A DNA stretch of 38,986 nt, from NCBI GenBank assembly GCA_033296885.1, contig MU864074.1, positions 1-38,986 on the forward strand, written 5' to 3'. This document shows, piece after piece, positions 29,945-38,986 of this stretch. The notes beneath the pieces are model-generated. The model was not told the origin of the DNA. It was given only the letters and a program-made list of their open reading frames with translations, and ran no database searches. Both the position numbers and the translations under genes were made by a program. Source of the stretch: Triangularia verruculosa (Eukaryota > Ascomycota > Sordariomycetes > Sordariales > Podosporaceae). Each line of letters starts with the position of its first letter. Position 1 is the first letter of the stretch.

Positions 29945-32900
29945 ATGGGTACTGGATGCTTCTCGGGAGGAAGTGGCGCAGAACAGGCCACAGCCGCCAC
30001 GAGATGTGACAGCACGTCCGCTGGTCTAGCGGCAACCATCGAGTTGGCTGCGGCCGCCGACGTGGTTGCAAACGACGACAGCGCATGCACCAGCAAGGAC
30101 GGCTCCGGAGATGACAACTGCTGCGGCGGCGACGACGACGGCGAGCGTTCGTGCGCAGCTGTCGAGTCCATGGACAAGGAGTGCTGCGACTCCAACAGGG
30201 AGCGTTGCGATGGTCCGTCCCGTCTACACCAGACCACTCCCTCTGAGCGATCTCGCTCCGAATTGCATGTCTAACCTTGCCCGGCTGCAACGAACAGAAA
30301 AGTGCATTATCGCTGCTGCTACCGCCGAGTGCGAAAAGGCTTGCGACAGCGATGCCGATCATGATGGTAAGTCTATTTTGTTTCTTGGCTGCGTTCCACT
30401 GCGGCACCTTAAGTTCTCGTGGCCCAGTGTGATACGGGTGTCCGGAAATCCTCGGTACGGTGAGGCGTGCAAATTTTGACTGACGGGTTATACAACTTCA
30501 GCCGCTTCCGGGCACAAGCATGAGCACGACAAGGACGGCCACCACATGGCCTCGGCTTGCAGCACGCACCTGAGCAAGGCGTTTGAGCAGTACAGCGCCT
30601 ACCTCGACCAGGCCCGCTGCATCTGTCGCAGCATTCTGGAGCGCAGCCTGCCCAGGGCCACCCAGTGCTGCGGCGACCAGCAGCAGGAAAAGCGGCGCCA
30701 GGGCAAGCAGAAGGCCGCCGATGCCAACGTCGGCCGTCACCACCATGGAGATGAGCACGGACACGAGCACGTCGAGGCCGAGACCACGGCTCACGGGCTA
30801 CACAAACTCCGCCTTGGCCACCACCACGACCACCATGGCGTGAAGCGCCGTAAGGATGTCAACAAAGCAGCCATCTCCCAGGATAACGATGACATCAAGA
30901 TCTCGACTGTTAGGAATGAGAACGAGTCGGACTGCTGCGGAGGCCACGGCGACGCCGACCCACCTCTTCCGACCTATAAGAAGCAGGGTGTCGCCAACGC
31001 CCAGGCCAAGGAGCGCGACGTCGAGAAGGACGCAGGCTTGGAGCTTATATCGCTGATCGTCGACGGTATGACGTGCTCCGGCTGCGGCAACAAACTAGAG
31101 CGCACGCTCAAGGCTGTGATCGGCGTGTCCAATGTCCGCGTCAATTTCGTTCTGGGCACGGCCGAGTTCAGCCTCGACGTGGCTAACGCTGTCGCCGACG
31201 ACGTTATTCGCACCGCCGAGAGAGCGACCGGGTTCCGGTGCGCCCGCGTTGCAGGCGGCCGTGGCGACGAGGTCCAAACGCTCGACCTCCTGCCTACGTC
31301 GCAAGCCGCGGCCGAGGCATTTGCTGACTTGTCGGTCGCCGGTCTCGGCGATGTGAGTTACCCGGGCAAGGAGAAGCGAAATCTAGTGCGGGTCGCGTTC
31401 GACCCCTCGGTGGTAGGCGCCCGCGACCTTGTCGCGCAGATTGGTGACTTGGCATCCGGTCTCGCCCCCCCACGCGATGACCCATCAGTTGCGAGCGGCC
31501 GGAAGCGCCTCTTTGAAATGCTGGTCAAGACGACCGTCTCGGCCGTCTTGACAGTGCCGGTACTCGTGCTCACGTGGGGCGAGGAGACTTCTGCGCGAGA
31601 CGTAGATGACAAGACGCGCGCTATCGTTGGCCTCGCGCTGGCGACAGCTGTACAGCTCATGGCTGTCCCGGACTTCTACTACCCGGCCCTTTCAGCGCTT
31701 ATCCGCAGCCGGGCTATCGAAATGGACATGCTAGTCGTTATCAGCATCACGGCTGCGTACTTTTACTCGGTAGTCGCGTTTGGGTTCCGCATAGCCGGCC
31801 GTCCGCTTGAAACCGCCGAGTTCTTCGAGACCAGCACCTTGCTTATCACGCTTATGCTGTTGGGCCGTCTTGTTGCCGCATTTGCGCGCATCCGGGCCGT
31901 GGCCGCCGTGTCGGTCCGGTCCCTGCAGGCCGCCACTGCTATAATCGTCGGCAAGGATGACTGTGAGGAACCCATCGACGCGCGTCTTCTCCAGTTTGGC
32001 GACAGGTTCAAGGTACTCCCACACAGCGCTATTCCCACCGACGGCATAATAGTTTCAGGTACTAGCGAGGTCGACGAATCGATGCTTACAGGAGAAGCGG
32101 CGCCCGTGCCAAAAGCGCCCGGTGATTCTCTAGTGGCGGGCACGGTGAACGGGTCTGGCACGCTACTTGCGAGACTCTCGCGCCTCCCTGGCCGCAACAC
32201 TGTCACCGACATCGCAGAGATGGTTGAGGACGCGGCGCGCTCTAAGCCCCGGATCCAGGAGACGGCCGACCGCGTGGCAAGCTGGTTCGTGCCTGTCGTG
32301 ACCACTATCGCCGTCTTAGTGATTATCATCTGGACTGTCGTCGGTCTTAAGGGGCGCTCCTGGTCGGCCGGCCGCTCTGTGGCCAACGCGGTCACATATG
32401 CGGTTGCCGTCCTGGCTATCAGCTGCCCCTGCGCGCTCGGTCTCGCCGTACCCATGGTACTTGTCATCGCTGGCGGCATCGCGGCTCGTGGAGGCGTCAT
32501 TATCAAATCGGCCGAATGCACAGAGCGTGCTCGTCTGGTCGAACACGTCGTTTTTGACAAAACAGGCACCATCACCGAACCGGATCTCGATGTAATTGAA
32601 GAGTATTATCCCGAGTCGGTGGCTGTCAGCCCCGACGAGGCCGTCTTCATCGCCAAGGCCCTCACCAATGGCAATACCCACCCCGTCTCCGTCGCGGTCG
32701 CCAAGCACCTGAACCGCTTTGCCAAGCCCATTACCGCAGGTGCCGCCATCGTCGAGGACATCCGTGTAGTCTCGGGCTCCGGCGTCGAGGCCGTCTCTAA
32801 CGGCCAACCCGTCCGCGCAGGGAACCCGCTGTGGACCGAGATGACCTCACACCCCTCGGTCGCGGCGATGCAGGAATCCGGCATGACGCTCCTTGTCGTA

Positions 32901-33533
32901 ACGTTCGCCTACCTCCCCATCGCTATCTTCGGCCTCCGCACTCGTATCCGGCCCGGCGCGGCTGAAGTGGTGGCCCGGCTCCAGCAACGGGGCATCGCCG
33001 TCCACCTCGTCTCAGGGGACCAGGTCCGCGCCGTCCACACGGTTGCGCTGCAGGTCGGCATCCCGCCGTCCAATGTTCGAGCCCAGCACTCCCCCGCCCA
33101 GAAGCGTGACTACGTGGCGACGCTAATGGCCGGCAGTCCGGACTCCAAGAAGAAGCCCGTGGTCATGTTCGTTGGCGATGGCACCAACGACGCCGTGGCG
33201 GTGGTGCAGGCCGACGTCGGCGTCCAACTCGCAGGTGGCTCGGGCGGCAAAGGCGACGCCTCGGCTAGCGATGTGACGCGCGGTGCCGCCGATGTCGTAC
33301 TACTCTCCGGGCTGGACGGCGTCACGTTCCTACTCGACCTCAGCCGCGCCGCCTTCCGCCGCATGCTCTTCAATTTCATCTGGTCCGCTGTCTACAATGT
33401 CGTCGCCATTCTGCTCGCCAGCGGAGCGTTTGTCAACGTCCGCATCGAGCCTCGGTACGCTGGCCTCGGCGAAATCGTCAGCGTCCTACCTGTCATCTTC
33501 GCCGCGTCCACGCTGCTGATGAAGAAGATCTGA
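29945..33533 (+). CDS. Heavy-metal P1B-type ATPase (Pca1/CrpA-like Cu or Cd exporter)
   Basis: Three exons, 29945-30212, 30298-30366 and 30502-33533, give 1122 residues; introns are 85 and 135 nt. The first ~300 residues are Cys- and His-rich (CCGG, KECCDSNRERC, HKHEHDKDGHH, HHHGDEHGHEH, HHHDHHG) and soluble. One HMA domain follows with MTCSGC at 302-307. The ATPase core has the actuator motif MLTGEA near 640 (usually TGES), the transmembrane metal site AISCPCALGL with CPC at 754-756, the phosphorylation site DKTGT at 798-802, NTHPVS and GDGTND at 1004-1009. CPC marks Cu+ or Zn/Cd pumps. The last helices have YN as in Cu pumps, but lack their usual Met and Ser-Ser. The extended Cys-rich N-terminus recalls fungal Pca1/CrpA-type pumps that export copper or cadmium. 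The first two small exons are less certain. Confidence 0.9.
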
Positions 33534-34229
33534 GTCGCAGGAATTTAGTGTCGCTTATTGCCTTCTCGCTTGGGACTGGTGCACAGTATAATTGGTGTAC
33601 TTGCCATACCATGAGGCTGAACGCTACGTGGTGTGACTCGCCGCTAGGCATTTCGATTTCCTTGTTTTCTATTTATCACCTATCCATCCCGACCTCAACG
33701 CAGATGATGACCAATGTTCCCCTGTGGGACCGTAGGTCACCGCTGCAGGTCATCGCCGGGGTATCGTCACGCAATCGGCAGATGGTCCTAGGGATGTATT
33801 GATGTATGAGTTTATGGGGCCCTGTAATTAGCTAAGGAGAAGGATCAACTTGATCTAAGGAGCTTGTCCCCCTTCGGGATCGGTCTCCTAGTAATGGGAA
33901 CTCCAGCCTAGTTTCTATGAACCCAGTTATACAGGGTTGCAGTCAAGAGAACTTGGTGTATTTGTGCCATGTATAAATTGGAGAGTGCCGCCTTGATCAA
34001 TACTGCATTTATAATCATTTATGCTGCCTCCCCCCCCTCCACCCCCCTTTTAGTTACTTGGATAGCAACTTAGCGAAACCTTAACCTGACGTTCCGCTGG
34101 CCACTAGGACTGTTGGTAGAAAGTTTGAAGATCTCATCGTCTCTCCCAAACTAGCCTCTATCGACGCACTTTATCCAACTCAGTCCGGCGTTTGTTACGA
34201 GTTATTCCCAACTATGCTAGCCCCGGATT
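33534..34229. other. Intergenic region 3' of the ATPase gene
   Basis: No gene or RNA is recognised. A pyrimidine tract of C runs lies at 34025-34050. The right limit, where the transposon relic begins, is uncertain. Confidence 0.35.
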
Positions 34230-35002
34230 AACAAAAGATATCGCCTCCCTCCCGTCAACCAACTAAGAAAGACGCTGTGCAACCCAATAGCTAAGTGGCC
34301 CAAAGTAGCTAACATCAAGCAGCTGGAGCTTGTGGAAAGAGTGTGGAGGCTCGCTATTATCGGTGGTTGCAATGCGCTAAGTAAGTGGTAGGTTACACTC
34401 CCGGTACTAGTTACTCTGGTGGTACTGTGCGGCCAGGATGATGAATGGAAGGTTAGCCTAGCCAAGGGCGTTGATTCCCTGGATCACAGTCGCCTACTTA
34501 CGATTGCTAGGCTGGACTAGTTTCGCCTTACTACGGCCGTCTGAGGTCGTAACTACTATGCCCGCGAAGATGATGCCCATCATAAACCCAGTCTTGGCCC
34601 AGAGCTTGCCGACAGGGGGCGCGTCGCGTACGCGTAGTAGTTGGTTGGCTATATCTTCTACACTACATAGGTAGTCTTGGTGGAAAGGCTCACTTAGAGA
34701 GTTCAATGACATATCGAACAATAGCCTCCTCTTTACATAGGGTGAGCTTCTTCGAATTAGCTGTACAGTCGCGTCTTGCAGGCCAGCCGGCAAGTCGACG
34801 ACGGATAGTTCGTTCAGCAACGTCGTAGAGCTTTGCTGTAGCTCGTATGCTTAGTTTTTTGGCTGTCCTTGATGGCCTCAATGGCCAAGATTACCCTGGC
34901 TTCCTTTGAAGTCGTAGCTATATTGGGTTGAAGGAAATTGATATTGAGTGTAGAAGTGACGCGTTACGCGGAAAAGTGCGGCGCTCGCTTATGAAGTACG
35001 TT
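34230..35002 (-). mobile_element. Internally deleted Fot1-like element, little RIP
   Basis: Reading on the minus strand, the element begins at about 35002 with ACGTACTTCATAAGCGAGC, which shares the ATAAGCGAG core of the other element's terminal repeat. Transposase pieces follow in the same order as in 2958-4631: helix-turn-helix (AERTIRRRLAGWPARRD), KKLTLCKEEAIVRYVIEL, VEDIANQLLRVRDAPPVGKLW, then directly KTGFMMGIIFAGIVVTTS. About 50 residues are missing at the W/K junction, and a second deletion joins the sequence near the second catalytic Asp to the LHTLSTSS block. No matching right terminal repeat was found. It is non-autonomous and its left end lies about 300 bp upstream of the NRAMP start. 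Confidence 0.75.
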
Positions 35003-35307
35003 AAGGTGACAGGGATTTTTGGTGTTTCTTTTTTTAGGTGCTGCCTTCCCGAGCGACTGCATCTCCACACACCCCCAACGGAACGGTCTTGATCCGAACG
35101 AAGCCCGACCGGTTGCAGCTTTGACGGAAAGCGAATCGGCCCAGCCCAAGGCAGGGATCTTGCCGGATAGCTGACAACTGAGATGTCCGACACCGCTCGA
35201 ATAGGCGCCTTTCCCCCGCAAAGAGCATTAAAGCCACCTGTATCTGCCTGCTGTGATCTTGGCTGCTTCCGTAAGTCTCTTTTCGTCTCAATCAGCACAT
35301 CGACAGG
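35003..35307 (+). promoter_or_regulatory. NRAMP upstream region
   Basis: About 305 bp lie between the end of the transposon relic and the NRAMP start codon. The native promoter must either fit here or include transposon sequence. No TATA box is evident. Confidence 0.3.
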
Positions 35308-37096
35308 ATGAATCGACCCTCGCGCAACGAGGACGTTCTTCCCCATCCGACGTGGAACCAGAGCCCGCTAGAACTGGCCGCCGATTTGACTACGCGCCAG
35401 GATCTCAACGGCATCGCTAATGTCACAGAGCAGAAGGGTTTAGATACGAAAACTCTTGGAGACCAAGCGCGGGCCATCGTCAAAGAGAGTGAAATACTAC
35501 CGCTGAGGCTCCTTCCAGCAGCGGCTGGGGTGGCTTCCGCCGGAGAGCCATCTCAAGGCCATGCGAGACGCAATGATGCTTCCTGGAAGTCATCTGTGTC
35601 TTACTTGCCCTGCCGCATTTGGGAGATTCTCACCAAGTATACAAAGTTCATCGGACCGGGTTTTCTAATTGCTGTGGCTTATATTGATCCGGGCAACTAC
35701 GCTACCGATGTTGCTGCCGGCGCCAACACCAAGTTCTCTCTGCTGTTTATAGTCTTGTTGTCCAATCTCTTTGCCATCTTCTTGCAGTCCCTAAGTATCA
35801 AGCTAGGGAGTGTCACTGGCCTCAATCTGGCCGAAAATTGCAAGGCGCACCTCCCGAAGTGGCTTACCATCCTGTTGTACATCCTTGCGGAGGCGGCCAT
35901 CATCGCCACAGACATCGCTGAGGTAGGTGATGTCTCTTGCTTCTATGCCATTGTGTGCTGACAACTTCAGGTCGTTGGGTCCGCGATTGCCCTCAATCTC
36001 CTTCTTCGTGTCCCCCTTGTAGCTGGATGTGCCATCACCATGGTCGACGTCTTGGTGATTCTCATCTTCTACAGGCCTAACGGATCCATGGCTGCGGTGC
36101 GCGCTTTTGAGTGGTTTGTTATGGCCATTGTATTGGGTGTAGTTGTCTGCTTCTGCATCGAGCTGTCGCTCATACGGGATACCTCGGCAGGGGAGGTCTT
36201 CCGGGGGTACCTCCCGTCTGCTGCTGTTATCGAGTCGAATGGGTATATATCTCACATTAGAACCTGTTGTCATTGTTACTAACCCGAATGGCAGTTTATA
36301 CCTTAGCTGCGGCATTCTTGGGGCAACCGTCATGCCTCACTCCATCTTTCTAGGAAGTAGCGTGGTGCAATCGCGCCTAAGACACTTCGACCTTGGCGAA
36401 GCGCATCGAAATGCCGCCGCGGCTACTTCCCGGAATCCCGAAGACGTAAAATATCGACCTTCCCCCGCCGCTATTCGGCATTGCCTTCGGTATTCCGTTA
36501 CCGAGCTCGCGTTGTCCTTATTCACCTTCGCTCTCTTCGTGAACAGCGCCATCCTTATCGTGGCTGGTTCCTCCTTGTTTGGCAACATTGAGGCTTCCGA
36601 AGCGGATCTCTTTGGCATCCACAAACTCCTGTCGGACACCATTGCCCCAGCAGCAGGGACGGTTTTTGCCCTGGCATTGCTCCTGTCCGGCCTCTCAGCC
36701 GGCATCGTCTGTACGATGACGGGCCAGATAGTCAGTGAGGGAATGTTGAACTGGAGGATCGCCCCATGGCTCCGACGGCTCATTACGCGATCTATCAGTA
36801 TTGTTCCGAGCATCATTATTGCCGCTGCTGTCGGAAAGGACGGCCTCAACGCCACGTTGGCTGCGACCCAAGTTGTCCTGAGTGCGATTCTCCCATTTGT
36901 CACCGCCCCTTTGATCTACTTCACTTCCCTCAACCGGTATATGACCGTTCCTGGGGGTGTAGCCGCCGGGGACAATACCGAAGGTGTGCGATTGCGAAAC
37001 CATTGGGCCGTCACGGCACTGGGCCTCATGGTCTGGTTGGCGATTGCGGTTATGAATGTTGCCTTGCTGGTCTTGGTGGGATTGGGGAAGATGTAA
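35308..37096 (+). CDS. NRAMP-family divalent metal (Mn/Fe) transporter
   Basis: Three exons, 35308-35922, 35971-36242 and 36295-37096, give 562 residues; introns of 48 and 52 nt have donors GTAGGT and GTATAT and CTGAC/CTAAC branch points. After a hydrophilic N-terminus of ~100 residues comes the membrane part. Helix 1 carries the metal-binding DPGN (AYIDPGNYATD, D127-N130) and helix 6 carries GATVMPHSIFLGS (M309-P-H), the two conserved metal-coordinating loops of the SLC11 family. Later helices such as LALLLSGLSAGIVCTMTGQI are also typical. By family knowledge it imports Mn2+, Fe2+ or related ions with protons at the plasma membrane or an organelle (yeast Smf proteins). With the metal ATPase 1.8 kb upstream on the same strand it forms a metal-transport pair. 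Confidence 0.93.
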
Positions 37097-37405
37097 GGAA
37101 CTCGATGACGCGCTAATCTTCTGCCTCGGGTTGGCAAATGGGTAAGTTGGCACCCCCCATTCCGATTCCGCCACTTTCCAATAGGTACCTAGGTATGCTA
37201 CACCCAGTTTAACCAAATACAATACAGGATACATTCGAATCCGGGCTTTCCAACCTGCTCTCTTCAACTAAAGAGCCCTCTATACAGCCCACTTCAATCT
37301 GGGCCCGGGGGACCTGTTCAGCGAAGAAGTGTGTTGTGTATGAGGTTGGATATTTACGACTTGCGAACGTGTAGGCCAGGCGGACCCTCACGCTAAGTTG
37401 GTGAG

Positions 37406-37846
37406 AGCAACGTCAAAAATAATAGCGAATTGACCACGACAAAAACTGAATACAAGGAGATTAGCTCCAAGGTAGCCGTGGAGTTGTTAGAGTAGCGAAC
37501 CAGGGCCAGACAGCTGGAATTGAAATTGTCCGAAGCAAGAATAGAAGTCGTACAGCTTGAATCTCAGCTCTTCGCAGTAAGGAGAGACGTTACGGAGCTG
37601 GAATCTAATTTGTCCGGGTCAAGGTCAAAGGTCACACAACTGCAGAAGCAAGGTCCTGAGGCAAATGCTGAGAACCAGAGACTACAAAAGGAAACCCAAC
37701 GGCTAGGAGCGCAGGTCGAAGAGCGCGGTGGCAAAATCGCAAACCTGTATACGCCAAAGTTACCTACCTACCTTACCCATATAGTCACACCCGACAATAT
37801 CTTTGGGATCAGTTCGTATCGGTCTCGGAAGGTGAGCAAAAGGTGA
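37406..37846 (+). pseudogene. Coiled-coil protein fragment, stop-interrupted
   Basis: One frame reads SELTTTKTEYKEISSKVAVE, LLE, then a TAG stop at 37493-37495, and continues as ELKLSEARIEVVQLESQLFA, RRDVTELESNLSGS and ENQRLQKETQRLGAQVEERG. The sequence has clear heptads of a long parallel coiled coil with about 28-residue periodicity. It ends at 37846 after coil character is lost near residue 80 of the open part. No ATG opens it. It may be a remnant of a larger gene, possibly of the same kind as the coiled-coil fragment at 28553-29290; the relation is unproven. Confidence 0.45.
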
Positions 37847-37959
37847 GCGCAGTGAGCATCACCCTGAGCTAAAGTGGATCCAAGGACCGTTCGGCTATAC
37901 TTACCGCAACCAAAACTAATCATGACTTCCGTTTTCTCCTTACGCGTACCAGTAGCCCG

Positions 37960-38710
37960 TTATCAAGCCCACTAGAACCACTATTTATATTAAAATTGCA
38001 ACTTTAGATATAGACGAACTTGTCTATTTTTTTAATAGAAGAAGATATATGAATTACTATATTTATAAATATCTAGTAAAATAGCTTTAATTACTATAAT
38101 TTAAAAATTACGTAAAGACGGCGAGAATATGTAGTAGACTACCTGTCCATTGCCCGAGTTTCTATTTACTATCCCTTTAATAGTAGAACATATACTACCT
38201 GGTAGATTAATTCAACAGGCGTATACTAACCTCAAGGGATAAGGGGCGTTAAACTTCAATAGCCATAGATCTATAGTACTATATAAACGGAGCGGCTGTA
38301 AAGCGCACCGCCCTCGGCCTACTTCTTTTAGGACCACTAGCGAGTATATTAAGCTAAAAATGTAAGTAGGGGGAAAGGAGGAAGGGCTAAAAGACCTACT
38401 TAGAAGGTAGAACTTACATTCGTATTACTAAAGATTCTATTCCTCTCGGTATTACCGATAACCCTATAACTTCCGACTTTTTATAGAAGGAAAATAGAGC
38501 TATCGGGGGTTTAGTCGTATAATTCCTACCGATGTACGAACTAATTTGCTTCTTAGCTTAGAGGCCGCGAACTTTAAATATATTAACTGGTATAAAGTAG
38601 GTAGTAAACTTCGGTAAATACGAAAGTAGTGGAGTTAAGAACAGTTAAGGGTAAGTCGGATAGGGAAAGGAGAAGCGGTAGTAGATAGCGTAAAAGTATA
38701 GCTAGAATAT
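37960..38710. other. Second A+T-rich RIP-type island
   Basis: From about 37970 composition drops to A+T-rich sequence full of TA steps and poor in CA/TG, like the left island, and recovers near 38710. No frame can be followed. The original element is unknown. Confidence 0.65.
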
Positions 38711-38986
38711 GTTAAAATACAGCTTTTATTTGTGGATTTTACAGTGTATCTGAGCCCTGTAGAATACAGGGGCTCAGAGGCAATACAATGGCTTGGAATC
38801 ACATGCTCACCAACGCTTTACCGTGGCGATCATATAAGCTTTCAGACCTCCGAACGGACCTCCGATTTAACCTGGAGATCCGTATAGCTAACGTCCGGAG
38901 TTCCAGATACTTAGCGTACGGCAACGGAGAAGAGATTGGGGGAGGAATACGGAGCTGAAGATCTATAAGAGGCTTGCCCTCAGGAC
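38711..38986. other. Ordinary-composition sequence at the right edge
   Basis: No gene is visible in these last 276 bases. A hairpin is listed at 38750-38777. Confidence 0.35.
38750..38777. repeat. Short inverted repeat (hairpin)
   Basis: CTGAGCCCTGT and ACAGGGGCTCAG pair around a 5-base loop with one bulged base. It lies just outside the RIP island. It could be a transposon terminus or a chance palindrome. Confidence 0.4.

Noticed and set aside
31763..32575. Minus-strand 270-residue frame over the metal ATPase
   Set aside because: It is antisense to conserved ATPase motifs in a GC-rich gene, with no recognisable product.
34025..34050. C-rich tract as a possible terminator or origin
   Set aside because: It is a simple pyrimidine run with no accompanying structure; such tracts are common in fungal intergenic DNA.
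1..38986. Starship captain, CRISPR array, tRNA or rRNA genes
   Set aside because: No DUF3435-like recombinase frame, no spaced direct repeats and no cloverleaf-like or ribosomal sequence was recognised on reading both strands.

Overview
The window is nuclear DNA of a filamentous ascomycete (Pezizomycotina, probably a Sordariomycete). The evidence is short introns of about 48-135 nt with GTRNGT-type donors and CTRAC-type branch points, HET and SesB-NACHT-WD40 genes, a Fot1/Pot2-type transposon, and A+T-rich islands in which CpA/TpG is depleted but CpG is kept, the mark of repeat-induced point mutation (RIP).

Layout. (1) Positions 1-4719 are an A+T-rich RIP island. It holds a decayed unknown gene whose frame can still be followed (1210-1905) and a full-length, heavily mutated Fot1-like element with 45-bp terminal inverted repeats (2862-4719). 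(2) Positions 4922-13000 hold two minus-strand genes: a six-exon NLR-like STAND gene (SesB-like hydrolase, NACHT, WD40-like repeats, C-terminal 7-residue repeats) and a three-exon FAD oxidoreductase with a C-terminal Rieske domain. (3) A plus-strand HET-domain gene (13358-15328) starts divergently from the oxidoreductase. (4) A secreted or membrane Cys-rich gene (15947-17297) is broken by a 374-bp MITE with a perfect 8-bp target duplication, and carries one or two frameshifts. (5) A PPxY alpha-arrestin (minus) and an atypical GPI-anchored yapsin-like aspartic protease (plus) are divergent. (6) A Pth11-like/rhodopsin-type membrane protein lies on the minus strand (23954-25345), followed by an aldehyde dehydrogenase (26916-28472). 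(7) A heavy-metal P1B-type ATPase (29945-33533) and an NRAMP transporter (35308-37096) form a metal-transport pair. Between them lies a deleted, much less mutated relative of the Fot1-like element. (8) Coiled-coil gene remnants lie at 28553-29290 and 37406-37846, and a second RIP island starts near 37960.

Working picture: a gene-bearing block bracketed by RIP islands. It combines two allorecognition or immunity-type genes (NLR, HET), surface and secreted proteins (aspartic protease, Pth11-like receptor, broken Cys-rich protein) and metal handling (efflux ATPase, NRAMP uptake). This content resembles accessory compartments or giant-transposon (Starship) cargo, but no captain recombinase is visible, so that link is only a hypothesis. 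All exon structures were inferred by eye from splice signals and frame continuity.
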